Part shown: positions 16,906-25,306 of the stretch, in pieces
Layout of the letters: each line of letters begins with the position of its first letter
Position numbering within the stretch: position 1 is the stretch's first letter
Assembly: GCA_963816315.1 (NCBI GenBank)
Contig: CAWFJZ010000013.1
Location: 62,001-126,000, forward strand
DNA: 64,000 nt
Direction of reading: 5' to 3'
Origin: CADEEN01 sp963816315
GTDB lineage: Bacteria; Pseudomonadota; Gammaproteobacteria; Burkholderiales; Burkholderiaceae_C
Position numbers and translations under genes: made by a program
Notes under the pieces: generated by a model
The model's input: only the letters and a program-made list of their open reading frames with translations
Database searches by the model: none
Told to the model about the DNA's origin: nothing

Positions 16906-17385
16906 ATGAACGAAATGAACGGCTACGACGTCGAAGACCTGCAAACGGGAATGCAGGCGACGTTTTCCAAGACCATCACCGAGGCCGACATCGTGCTGTT
17001 CGCCGCCGTCTCGGGCGACAACAACGCGATGCACGTGAACGAAGAGTTCGCGGCGACCACCCGCTTCGGCGGGCGCATCGCGCACGGCTTCCTGACCGCC
17101 AGCGTGATCTCGGCCGCGGTCGCCAACCGCCTGCCGGGCCCGGGCACGATTTACCTCAGCCAGCAGCTCCACTTCCGCGCGCCGGTGCGCATCGGCCAGA
17201 CGGTTCACGCGACGGTCAGCATCAGCGCGATCGACCGCGAGCGCCGCCGCGTCACGCTCGAAACCGTGTGCCGGGTCGGCGAGACGGTGGTGATCGACGG
17301 CGAAGCGCTGGTGATGACGACCTCGGCCGCGAAGCGCCAGCCCAAGGTGGCGGCAGAGACAACGCCTGCGCTCAGCCTGGTTTGA
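16906..17385 (+). CDS. MaoC-family (R)-specific enoyl-CoA hydratase
   Basis: A 159-residue single hotdog domain. The hydratase motif reads SGDNNAMHVNEEFA, with the Asp/His pair expected for MaoC/PhaJ hydratases (Asp near 42, His near 47), followed by FGGRIAHGFLTASVIS. The ATG at 16906 is used because the long upstream frame is only the shadow of the dehydrogenase. It likely hydrates the enoyl-CoA made by the preceding dehydrogenase. PhaJ-like supply of (R)-3-hydroxyacyl-CoA to PHA synthesis is an alternative, with the synthase next door now broken. Confidence 0.87.
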   Translation: MNEMNGYDVEDLQTGMQATFSKTITEADIVLFAAVSGDNNAMHVNEEFAATTRFGGRIAHGFLTASVISAAVANRLPGPGTIYLSQQLHFRAPVRIGQTVHATVSISAIDRERRRVTLETVCRVGETVVIDGEALVMTTSAAKRQPKVAAETTPALSLV

Positions 17386-17414
17386 ATCCACGCGACAACA
17401 CAGGAGCACACGCC

Positions 17415-18164
17415 ATGAAAGTACTCGTCGCGGTCAAGAGAGTCGTCGACTACAACGTCAAGGTCCGAGTGAAGTCGGACGGAACCGGCGTGGACCTCGC
17501 CAACGTCAAGATGAGCATGAACCCGTTCGACGAGATCGCGGTCGAAGAGGCGGTGCGGCTGAAGGAGAAGGGCGCGGTCACCGAAGTGATTGCAGTGAGC
17601 TGCGGCGTCACCCAATGCCAGGAGACGCTGCGCACTGCGATGGCGATCGGCGCCGACCGCGCGATCCTGGTCGAGACGAGCGAAGAGTTGCAGCCGCTCG
17701 CGGTTGCCAAGCTGTTGAAGGCCCTGATGGACAAGGAACAGCCCGGCCTCGTGATCCTCGGCAAGCAGGCGATCGACGACGACTGCAACCAGACCGGCCA
17801 GATGCTGGCGGCACTGGCTGGCCTGCCGCAGGGCACCTTCGCTTCCAAGGTCGAGATCGCAGACGGAAAGGTCAGCGTCACGCGCGAAGTCGATGGCGGC
17901 CTAGAAACCGTGAAGCTCGACATGCCCGCTGTCATCACGACCGACTTGCGCCTGAACGAACCGCGCTACGTCACGCTGCCCAACATCATGAAGGCCAAGA
18001 AGAAAACGCTCGACGTGTTCAAGCCTTCCGATCTGGGTGTGGACGTGACGCCGCGCATCAAGACCCTCGAGGTCAGCGAGCCGCCCAGGCGCAGCGCCGG
18101 CATCAAGGTACCCGACGTGGCGACGCTGGTCTCCAAACTCAAGAACGAAGCCAAGGTGATCTGA
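17415..18164 (+). CDS. etfB: Electron transfer flavoprotein beta subunit
   Basis: A 249-residue protein, normal EtfB length. It has MKVLVAVKRVVDYNVKVRVK at the start, MNPFDEIAVEEAVRLKEKG, the AMP/ADP-binding LGKQAIDDDCNQTGQMLA and the recognition loop KAKKKTLDVF near residue 195. With EtfA it carries electrons from acyl-CoA dehydrogenases to ETF:quinone oxidoreductase. The ribosome site CAGGAGCACACGCC precedes the ATG. The etfA gene follows after 2 bases. Confidence 0.95.
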   Translation: MKVLVAVKRVVDYNVKVRVKSDGTGVDLANVKMSMNPFDEIAVEEAVRLKEKGAVTEVIAVSCGVTQCQETLRTAMAIGADRAILVETSEELQPLAVAKLLKALMDKEQPGLVILGKQAIDDDCNQTGQMLAALAGLPQGTFASKVEIADGKVSVTREVDGGLETVKLDMPAVITTDLRLNEPRYVTLPNIMKAKKKTLDVFKPSDLGVDVTPRIKTLEVSEPPRRSAGIKVPDVATLVSKLKNEAKVI

Positions 18165-18166
18165 CC

Positions 18167-19116
18167 ATGAGCGCACTCGCGAACGTATTGGTGGTGGCCG
18201 AACACGACAACGCGTCGATCCGCAAGGCGCCACGCGCAACACCATCACCGCCGCCGTTCAGTGCGGCGGCGCACGTGCATGTGCTGGTGGCCGGTCACAA
18301 CGCCGGCCCGGCGGCGCAGCAGGCGGCGCAGATGCAGGGCGTGGCCCAGGTGCTGCACGCCGACGCGCCCGGCTTCGAACATGGCCTGGCCGAGAACCTG
18401 GCGCTGCCAGGTGCTGGCCATCGCCAAGGGCTACAGCCACATCCTGTTCCCGGCCACGGCATCGGGCAAGAACATCGCTCCGCGCGTGGCCGCGCTGCTG
18501 GACGTGGCCCAGATCAGCGACATCACCAAGGTGCTGGGTCCGGACACCTTCGAGCGCCCGATCTACGCCGGCAACGCGATCACTACCGTGCAGAGCAGCG
18601 ACCCGGTGCTGGTCATCACCGTGCGCAGCACCGGCTTCGATGCGGCGGCACAAAGCGGCGCCGCTGCACCGGTCGAGAACGCTGCCCGCCACACCAGACA
18701 GCGGCATGAGCAGCTTCGTGGGCAGCGAGATCGCGAAGAGCGACCGGCCCGAACTGACCGCGGCCAAGGTCATCGTCAGCGGTGGCCGCGGCATGGGCAG
18801 CAGCGACAAATTCACCGAGGTGCTCACACCGCTGGCCGACAAGCTCGGCGCGGCACTCGGCGCCAGCCGCGCTGCCGTGGACGCAGGTTATGCGCCGAAC
18901 GACTGGCAGGTCGGGCAGACCGGCAAGATCGTCGCGCCGCAGCTCTATATCGCGTGCGGGATCAGCGGCGCGATCCAGCACTTGGCGGGCATGAAGGACT
19001 CGAAGGTCATCGTCGCGATCAACAAAGACCCCGAGGCGCCGATCTTCAGCGTCGCCGATTTCGGGCTCGAGGCGGACCTGTTCACCGCGGTGCCGGAGTT
19101 GGTGAAGGCCTTGTAA
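18167..19116 (+). CDS. etfA: Electron transfer flavoprotein alpha subunit, interrupted by four indels
   Basis: EtfA segments are all present but spread over three frames: ALANVLVVAEHDN; NTITAAVQCGG in a shifted patch (about 18227-18268); HVHVLVAGHNAGPAAQQAA; from about 18411 VLAIAKGYSHILFPATASGK and GPDTFERPIYAGNA; and from about 18695 SGMSSFVGSEIAKSDRPELT. The FAD-binding C-terminal half follows (ASRAAVDAGYAPNDWQVGQT, ACGISGAIQHLAGMKDSK). By my reading this needs one missing and three extra bases. The partner etfB is intact and the residues are well conserved, so sequencing error is likelier than decay. Confidence 0.88.
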
Positions 19117-19147
19117 GGGCCGACACCTTGTCCGCTGTGCTGCAGCG

Positions 19148-20527
19148 TCAGATCCGAACCGCAGCAGCCACCGCACCCGCCGGCAGCGGCACAGCCTCCC
19201 GCGTCGCATCGATCTGGTGAGCCGACGCCGACACGCGGTGATCGATGAAGAAAACGGCGATTGCGCCCATCAAGCCGGCCGCTGCGATGACCAGGAAGTT
19301 CTGCTCGAGCGGCAGCTTCAGCGAGACCAGGAAGCCGATCAGGATCGGCGCCAGGATCGCGCCCGTGCGTCCGACCCCGGCCGCAAAGCCGATGCCGGTC
19401 GAGCGGATGGCGGTGGGATAGAACTGCCCCGCATAGGCATAGGTCAGGATCTGCGTGCCGGTGGTGGTGGCGCCGACGCAGGCGACGATCAGGTACAGCA
19501 GCTCTTGCGGCATCTTGACGGTCATCAGGTAGAGGAACACGGCACCCAGGACGTACATGGTCATCAGCACATGCTTGATGTGGAACTTGTCGGCCAGCCA
19601 TCCGCCGGAGATGGCGCCCGCCATCGCGCCGCACTGCAGGAACAGGAAGAAGGTGAGGGCCGAGCCCAGGCTGTAGCCGGACATCGCCATCAGCTTGGTC
19701 AACCACGAACTGAGCGCGTAGATCATGAACAGGCCCATGAAGAACGCGATCCAGAACATGATGGTGCTGAGGCCGCGGCCGTCGTGGAACAGCTTGCGCA
19801 CCGGCGCGCCTTCGGCCCTGTCCTCGGCCGGCACGAGGAACTCCTCGTGCGCTTCCATCTGCAAGCCCGGCTGGATGCGCTTGGCGATTTCGCGCAGGTG
19901 GCTGTCGTCGTGGTGCGCGATCAGGAACGGCAACGACTCCGGCATCGACTTCATGATGAACGGGATCAGCAGCAGCGGCGCACCGGCCGCGATGAAGACC
20001 GATTGCCAGCCATAGATCTCGATGAACTGCTTGCCGATCAGCGCGGCCAGGATGCCGCCGAGCGCGTAGCCGCTGAACATCAGCGTCACCATCCGGCCGC
20101 GGATGTTCTTGGGCGAGTACTCGGTCATTTGCGCGACGATGTTGGGCATCACGCCGCCGATGCCCAGGCCGGCGAGGAAGCGCATGACGCTGAACGTGAC
20201 CGGATCGCTGGTGAACCCTGCCGCCATCGTGAAGACGCTGAACAGCGCGACGCAGATCGAAATGGTCCAGCGGCGGCCGATCTTGTCGGCCAGCGCGCCG
20301 AGGAAGATGGCGCCGAACATCATGCCGAACAGCGCCGAGCCCGCCATGAACCCCGCCGTCGAGGCGTCGACGCCCATGTCCTTCATGATCGAAGGCAGCG
20401 CGATGCCGGCCACCGCGATGTCGTAGCCGTCGATGACGATGATCAGTACGCACCACAGCAGCACCACGGCATGGAAGCGGTTGAACTTGGCCTCGTCGGC
20501 CAGCTTGTGGACGTCGATGCGATGCAT
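19148..20527 (-). CDS. MFS transporter, aromatic acid:H+ symporter (AAHS/PcaK-like)
   Basis: A 459-residue protein with twelve hydrophobic segments. Family signatures are IDGYDIAVAGIALPSIM in helix 1, the loop 2-3 motif GALADKIGRRWT, and GLGIGGVMPNIVAQMTEYSP. The Asp in DGYD is essential in PcaK. It imports aromatic or hydroaromatic acids (4-hydroxybenzoate, protocatechuate, shikimate type) with protons. The ATG at 20527 has a TCAGGAGATCACC ribosome site, better than the upstream in-frame start. It is oriented away from the fragment-rich region upstream. Confidence 0.92.
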   Translation of the reverse strand: MHRIDVHKLADEAKFNRFHAVVLLWCVLIIVIDGYDIAVAGIALPSIMKDMGVDASTAGFMAGSALFGMMFGAIFLGALADKIGRRWTISICVALFSVFTMAAGFTSDPVTFSVMRFLAGLGIGGVMPNIVAQMTEYSPKNIRGRMVTLMFSGYALGGILAALIGKQFIEIYGWQSVFIAAGAPLLLIPFIMKSMPESLPFLIAHHDDSHLREIAKRIQPGLQMEAHEEFLVPAEDRAEGAPVRKLFHDGRGLSTIMFWIAFFMGLFMIYALSSWLTKLMAMSGYSLGSALTFFLFLQCGAMAGAISGGWLADKFHIKHVLMTMYVLGAVFLYLMTVKMPQELLYLIVACVGATTTGTQILTYAYAGQFYPTAIRSTGIGFAAGVGRTGAILAPILIGFLVSLKLPLEQNFLVIAAAGLMGAIAVFFIDHRVSASAHQIDATREAVPLPAGAVAAAVRI

Positions 20528-20652
20528 GGTGATCTCCTGAGGGGGACGATCAACACAATGCGCATGAATCAGCACGCTTGTCTGTGCGCTGGGGCACAGT
20601 AGGCATGGATTGCCCGGAGGACGATCAGGTCCTTCCGAACCAGCACTCGTAC

Positions 20653-20739
20653 CTGCAAAAGCGCATCGCTGCCGCCGATGCGGTCGGTCTGGTGCGCGAC
20701 GGCGATTTCATCATCGTGCCAACCGGTGTCGGCGAGCCC
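20653..20739 (+). pseudogene. N-terminal fragment of an acetyl-CoA hydrolase/CoA-transferase
   Basis: The stretch LQKRIAAADAVGLVRDGDFI and IVPTGVGEP matches the N-terminus I recall for the acetyl-CoA hydrolase/4-hydroxybutyrate CoA-transferase family (usually ...DGDFIIVPTGVGEPPALL). It breaks off after about 29 codons, and the following frame has no similarity that I can see. It is a relic with no function of its own. Confidence 0.5.
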
Positions 20740-20913
20740 GGCGCCGTTGAAGGCGCTGTCGGAGCAGCCGCGGCCGACAGCAACGGGTCGGTAGCTGACC
20801 GCCTGGCCTGGGATCAGCCGCACGCCGGCAACTGCGACGTGCCCGACGCGATGCAGTGGATCGCCGCATCGCTGAAGCCGCGTCGGGAGAGGATCGGTGA
20901 CACTCGCTGCTCG

Positions 20914-21060
20914 ATGAACATCACCGGCACGACACGCGTCTTCTTCATCTTCGGCGACCCGGTCGCGCAGGCGCGCGCGCCGGCGGTCTATAACCACATG
21001 TTCCAACAGCACGGCATCGACGCGGTGCTGGTGCCGCTGAAGGTGGCGCAGATGCACAAC
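20914..21060 (+). pseudogene. N-terminal fragment of a shikimate dehydrogenase-like gene
   Basis: From the ATG at 20914 the frame reads NITGTTRVFFIFGDPVAQAR and GIDAVLVPLKVAQMH, the substrate-domain N-terminus of an AroE-family protein (GDPVAQ in place of GNPIxHS). It ends after about 49 codons without the NVTxPxK motif or a nucleotide domain. It lies just before an intact amidohydrolase gene, so this region has probably lost a third AroE paralogue. Confidence 0.6.
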
Positions 21061-21099
21061 GACATGAGCGACGGCGCTCGCTGCTACATCCGAGATGAC

Positions 21100-21927
21100 A
21101 TGAGCGTTTTCGATGAACCGAAGATCGACACGCACTGCCACGTGCTCGACCCGGCGCGCTTCCCTTATGCGCCGGACGTGGCCTACCGCCCCGCCGGCCA
21201 GGAGATCGCGCCGCTCGACCAGTACCTGCAAGTGATGGACGCCTACGGCATCCGTCACGCGCTGTTCGTCGGCCCGAACTCGGGCTACGGCCTGGACAAC
21301 CGCTGCCTGCTCGACGTGATCGCGCGCGGCGCCGGCCGCTTCAAGGGCATCGCGGTCGTGCGCAACGATACCGGCCGCGACGCGCTGTTGGCGCTGCGAG
21401 CAGGCGGCGTGATCGGCGTCGCCTTCAACGCGACCCTGATGGGCGTGGACCACTATGCGAACACCGCGCCGTTGCTGCGCACGCTGGCCGAACTCGACAT
21501 GCTGCTGTCGCTGCAGGTCGAACACGACCAGATGGTCGCGCTGCGAGCGCTCGTCGAAGACAGCGGTGTGCGCGTGATGATCGACCACGGCGGCCGGCCG
21601 TCGCCTGCGCATGGCGTCGATCAACGCGGCTTCCAGGCGCTGCTGGCGATGGCGCGCAACGGCCGCACGGCGGTCAAGCTCTCCGGCTACCAGAAGTTCT
21701 CGTCGCTGCCGCCGCCGTACGACGACACGCGGCCCTTCATCGACGCGCTGATCGGCGCCTTCACGCTCGACAACTGCCTGTGGGCCAGCGACTGGCCGTT
21801 CCTGAAAGCGCCGCAGCGCCTCGACGTGGGACCGCTGCTGCGCCAGGTCGAGCGCCTGTTGCCGGATGAGGCCGACCGTCGCAAGCTGTTCTGGGACACG
21901 CCGCGGCGCTGGCTCGGCTTCGACTGA
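21100..21927 (+). CDS. Amidohydrolase (COG3618 / pyrone-dicarboxylate hydrolase-like)
   Basis: A 275-residue metal-dependent hydrolase with a TIM-barrel fold. The N-terminal KIDTHCHVLDP supplies the HxH metal site, VMIDHGGRPSPAHG the later His, and WASDWPFLK the barrel-end Asp. It belongs to the group containing LigI-like lactonases that open 2-pyrone-4,6-dicarboxylate. The ATG at 21100 is chosen because it directly precedes the conserved N-terminus; the in-frame sequence upstream is gene debris. Given the aromatic-acid genes around it, a lactonase step in ring-fission product degradation is plausible. Confidence 0.82.
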   Translation: MSVFDEPKIDTHCHVLDPARFPYAPDVAYRPAGQEIAPLDQYLQVMDAYGIRHALFVGPNSGYGLDNRCLLDVIARGAGRFKGIAVVRNDTGRDALLALRAGGVIGVAFNATLMGVDHYANTAPLLRTLAELDMLLSLQVEHDQMVALRALVEDSGVRVMIDHGGRPSPAHGVDQRGFQALLAMARNGRTAVKLSGYQKFSSLPPPYDDTRPFIDALIGAFTLDNCLWASDWPFLKAPQRLDVGPLLRQVERLLPDEADRRKLFWDTPRRWLGFD

Positions 21928-21956
21928 AAGTCAGCCTCGCCGGCTAAGCTCAGGTC

Positions 21957-22779
21957 ATGGGCAACAGCGACACCGTCTTTGCCGGTTCGATCCCCGAGAT
22001 CTACGACGCCTTGCTCGTGCCGCTCATCTTCGAGCCCTACGCCGAAGATCTGGCGCGCCGAGTTGCCGCGCTGCGGCCCGACGCGCGTGCTCGAGACCGC
22101 AGCCGGCACCGGCGTCGCTACGCGCGCGCTGACGAAGGCGCTGCCGCCCTCATGCGAGGTCGTCGCCACCGACCTCAACCAGCCGATGCTCGACCGCGCT
22201 GCCGCCATCGGCACGGCGCATGCGGTGCAGTGGCAAGCGGCCGATGCGCTGCAACTGCCCTTCGACGATGCATCGTTCGATGTCGTCGTCTGCCAGTTCG
22301 GCGTCATGTTCTTTGCCGACAAGGCGCGCGCGTACGAGCAGGCGCGGCGCGTGCTGCGCCCCGGCGGCGTGTGGCTGTTCAATGCGTGGGACCGCATCGA
22401 GGACAACGAGTTCGCCGACGTGGTGACGCAGGCGCTGGCCACCGTCTTTCCCGCCGATCCGCCGCGCTTCCTGGCGCGCACGCCGCACGGCTATCACGAT
22501 GTGCAGACGATCGCGCGCGATCTGGCGCAAGGCGGCTTCAGCACGGCACCGGCGATCGACACCGTTGCGGCCCGCAGCCGCGCCGCGTCGCCGCTGATCC
22601 CGGCGATGGCGTATTGCCACGGCACGCCGCTGCGCAACGAGATCGAGGCGCGGTGTGCGTCGCACGGCACGTCGTTGGCCGAGGCCACGGCGGTGGCGGC
22701 GAAGGCAGTGGCCGAACGTTTTGGCGAGGCCGCAGTGGACGCGAAGATTCAGGCGCGGGTGGTGATGGTTCGCGCTTGA
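21957..22779 (+). CDS. Class I SAM-dependent methyltransferase, interrupted by one frameshift
   Basis: About 273 residues when one surplus C in the CCC at about 22079 is removed. Before it the frame gives GSIPEIYDALLVPLIFEPYA. After it VLETAAGTGVATRAL carries the motif I glycine-rich SAM loop, then VVATDLNQPMLDRAA, ADALQLPFDDASFDVVVCQF and RVLRPGGVWLFN. The pattern fits UbiE/type 11 methyltransferases. The acceptor substrate is unknown. It sits between the amidohydrolase and the convergent livF gene. Confidence 0.8.
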
Positions 22780-22791
22780 CGGGCGTGGCCG

Positions 22792-23526
22792 TCAAACGGC
22801 CGCGGGCGTCGAGGCCGCGTGCGCGCCACCGAGGAACAGCCGCTCGATGTTCGGGTCGGCCAGCAACTCATGGGCGCGCTTGTGCAGCACCAGCCGGCCG
22901 GACTCGAGCGCGATCGCGTCGTCGGCCATCTTCAGTGCGCTCTTCACGTTCTGTTCGACCATCAGCACCGTGCATCCCTTGTCGGCCAAACCGCGCAGCA
23001 GCTTGAAGACGTCTTGCACCACCAGCGGCGACAGGCCGATCGACGGCTCGTCGATCAGCAGCACCTTGGGCCGCAGCAGCAGCGCGCGGCCGACTTCGAG
23101 CTGCTTCTGCTCGCCGCCCGACAGCGACGACGCGGCGCTGTGCAGGCGCTCCTTGACGCGCGGAAAGAGGTCCAGCACTTCGGGGATGCGCTCGTGCGCG
23201 GTCTTCATGCCGAGCGTGATGCCGCCGAGTTCGAGGTTCTCGATGACGGAGAGCTGGCCGAACAGGTTGCGCCCCTGCGGCACGAAGGCCACGCCGTGCT
23301 GCGTCAGCAACTCTTTCGCGCTGGCGCCGGTGATGTCCTTGCCGTCGAGATGAATGCTGCCCTGCTTGACCTTGAGCAGGCCGAACAGCGTCTTCAGCAC
23401 CGTGCTCTTGCCGGCGCCGTTGGGCCCGAGCAGCAGCGTGATCTTGCCGCGCGCGGCCTCAAAGCTCAGATCGTTCAGGATCATGAACTCGCCGTAGCCG
23501 GCGGTGACGTTGTGAAAACGAATCAT
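22792..23526 (-). CDS. livF: Branched-chain-amino-acid-type ABC transporter ATPase (LivF)
   Basis: A 244-residue ABC ATPase: Walker A GPNGAGKST, signature SSLSGGEQKQLEVGRALLL, Walker B KVLLIDEPSIGLSP, switch MVEQNV. Length and order (livJ-livH-livM-livG-livF) are those of HAAT systems. The ATG at 23526 overlaps the livG stop by 4 nt. Liv-type systems in this setting often import aromatic acids rather than leucine, so the substrate should be left open. Confidence 0.93.
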   Translation of the reverse strand: MIRFHNVTAGYGEFMILNDLSFEAARGKITLLLGPNGAGKSTVLKTLFGLLKVKQGSIHLDGKDITGASAKELLTQHGVAFVPQGRNLFGQLSVIENLELGGITLGMKTAHERIPEVLDLFPRVKERLHSAASSLSGGEQKQLEVGRALLLRPKVLLIDEPSIGLSPLVVQDVFKLLRGLADKGCTVLMVEQNVKSALKMADDAIALESGRLVLHKRAHELLADPNIERLFLGGAHAASTPAAV

Positions 23527-24266
23527 GAGCCGAGGTAGGCGTCGAGCACCTGCTTGTTGCCGCGGATTTCGGCCGGCGTGCCGACCGCCATCACCTTGCC
23601 TTCGACCATCACCAGGATGCGGTGGCACAGGTCCATCACGAAATCCATGTTGTGTTCGATGACGACGAACGATCCCTTGCGCGTCTTGTTCAGCTCTTTG
23701 AGCAGCGTGCTGATGCCGCCGACCAGCGATGGATTCACGCCGGCGCACGGCTCGTCGAGCAGCACCAGATCGGGCTCGCTCATGAAGGCCATCGCGATGT
23801 CCACCAGCTTCTGCTGGCCATAGGAGAGCTCGCCCGCCCTCTTGTCGGCGACGTGGCGGATGCGGAACTGGTCGATCAGCGCGTCGGCCTTGGCGCCGAG
23901 GCCACTGTCGCTCGGCGCGAACATGCGGCCGGCCATCGTGCCCGCATGCTCCTGCGCGGCGACGATCAGGTTGTCGCGCACCGTCATCTTGCCGAAGACC
24001 TGCAGCGTCTGGAACGTGCGGCCGACGCCGAGCTGGTTCAGCTCGAGCGGGCTCTTGCCGGTGATGTCGCGGCCGTTCAGTTCGATGCGGCCGGCATCCG
24101 GGTCGATCTGGCCGAGCACCGAGTTGAACATCGTCGTCTTGCCCGAGCCGTTGGGGCCGATGACGCCGAAGATCTCGCCCGGCATGACTTCGAAGCTGAC
24201 GCCATCGACGGCCTTGATGGCGCCGTAGGCCTTCTTCAGTTCGGTGACCTTGAGAACGGGGCTCAC
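23523..24266 (-). CDS. livG: Branched-chain-amino-acid-type ABC transporter ATPase (LivG)
   Basis: A 247-residue ABC ATPase: GPNGSGKTT Walker A, GVGRTFQTLQVF Q-loop region, LSYGQQKLVDIAMA signature (LSYGQQK as usual for LivG), LVLLDEPCAGVNP Walker B and VIEHNMDFVMDL switch. The GTG at 24266 is taken as start because homology begins there (SPVLKVTELKKAYG). The in-frame ATG at 24329 would translate through the type B repeat. It shares 4 nt with livF. Confidence 0.93.
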   Translation of the reverse strand: MSPVLKVTELKKAYGAIKAVDGVSFEVMPGEIFGVIGPNGSGKTTMFNSVLGQIDPDAGRIELNGRDITGKSPLELNQLGVGRTFQTLQVFGKMTVRDNLIVAAQEHAGTMAGRMFAPSDSGLGAKADALIDQFRIRHVADKRAGELSYGQQKLVDIAMAFMSEPDLVLLDEPCAGVNPSLVGGISTLLKELNKTRKGSFVVIEHNMDFVMDLCHRILVMVEGKVMAVGTPAEIRGNKQVLDAYLGS

Positions 24267-24330
24267 TGGAGTACCTTCGCCCTTGAAGGGCTCCGGTATG
24301 AGCGCTTGGGAGCGGCCCGGCGCGCTCATG
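24267..24330 (-). repeat. Intra-operonic GC-rich repeat, type B
   Basis: On the coding strand this begins ATGA at the livM stop, runs through GCGCCGGGCCGCTCCCAAGC (shared with 6653-6672) and a GGAGCCCTTCAAGGGCGAAGG imperfect hairpin, split here for length, and ends directly at the livG GTG. It separates two genes that would otherwise be expected to overlap. Confidence 0.6.
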
Positions 24331-25306
24331 ATTTGACGACCGTTGCCGCCGCACGCGCGGCCGAGGCTTCACGCGCCATGCGTTTGGCGCGCAGCTTCTC
24401 GGGGATGCTGAGCAGTCCGTCGGGCAGCCACAGCATCATCAGCACCACGGCGATGCCGAAGCTGAGCAGGTACCAATCCTGCAGGCCGCGCAACCACTCG
24501 GGCAGCAACACACCGACGGCCGCGCCGAGCAGCGGCCCGAAGAAGTAGCCGGCGCCGCCGACGACGACCATCAAATACATCATGATCGACTCGCCGACCG
24601 AGAAACTCGCCGGGTCGATGAACTGCACCAGCGACGCGTACAGCGCGCCCGCCGCGCCGGCATAGACCGCGCCGATGGCGAACGACAGCAGCGTGTACGC
24701 CTGGATGTTGACGCCCAGGCTCTCGGCGCGGATCGGGTTGTCGCGCAGCGCGGTGAAGGCCTTGCCCCACGGCGAGTGCAGCAACTTCCACAGCACCAGG
24801 CCCATGATCACGGTGACGCCGAGCACGAAGTAGTAGTAGGCCAGGTTGCCGTCGAGGCTGAGGCCGAACAACGACGGCCGCGCGATGTTGTTGATGCCGA
24901 ACGTGCCGCCGGTGAGCCACTCCTCGTTGCGCATCACCAGCCAGAGCGCGGTGTTGAAGCCGAGCGTGGCGAAGGCCAGATAGATCGTCTGCACGCGCAG
25001 CGCCGGAAAGCCCAGGCCGAGGCCGATGACGAAGCAGCCGAGCATCGCCAGCGGCAGGCCGATCCAGAAGCTGATGCCGTGCTGCAGCAGGATCGCCACC
25101 GTGTAGGCGCCGATGCCGAAGAAGGCGGCGTGGCCGAGCGACTTCTGGCCCGCATAGCCGATCGTCAGGTTCAGCCCCATCGTCGCGATGACGAAGACGA
25201 GCCACTTGCTGACGAGATAGATGCCGTAGTTCTTGAGCAGCGGCGGCACGAAGAGCAGCGCCGCGACGAGCACGAGGCCGATGAGGAGCGGCAGCTTCTT
25301 GCTCAT
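24326..25306 (-). CDS. livM: Branched-chain-amino-acid-type ABC transporter permease (LivM)
   Basis: A 326-residue permease with about nine hydrophobic segments. Family signature GLNLTIGYAGQKSLGHAAFFGIGAY occurs near residues 44-68, and SPWGKAFTALRDNPIRAESLGVN is the cytoplasmic coupling region. The ATG at 25306 overlaps the livH stop (ATGA), which decides it against the longer upstream frame. It forms the membrane pore with LivH. Confidence 0.94.
   Translation of the reverse strand: MSKKLPLLIGLVLVAALLFVPPLLKNYGIYLVSKWLVFVIATMGLNLTIGYAGQKSLGHAAFFGIGAYTVAILLQHGISFWIGLPLAMLGCFVIGLGLGFPALRVQTIYLAFATLGFNTALWLVMRNEEWLTGGTFGINNIARPSLFGLSLDGNLAYYYFVLGVTVIMGLVLWKLLHSPWGKAFTALRDNPIRAESLGVNIQAYTLLSFAIGAVYAGAAGALYASLVQFIDPASFSVGESIMMYLMVVVGGAGYFFGPLLGAAVGVLLPEWLRGLQDWYLLSFGIAVVLMMLWLPDGLLSIPEKLRAKRMAREASAARAAATVVKS

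Noticed and set aside
19217..20602. Long plus-strand frame opposite the AAHS transporter gene
   Set aside because: Low-complexity composition (RQ, DE, HH runs) and complete overlap with a well-matched MFS gene show that it is a shadow.
20578..21927. A 449-residue fusion of hydrolase fragment, AroE fragment and amidohydrolase
   Set aside because: The amidohydrolase has its own start at 21100, and the upstream parts are truncated pieces of unrelated families that only happen to stay in frame.
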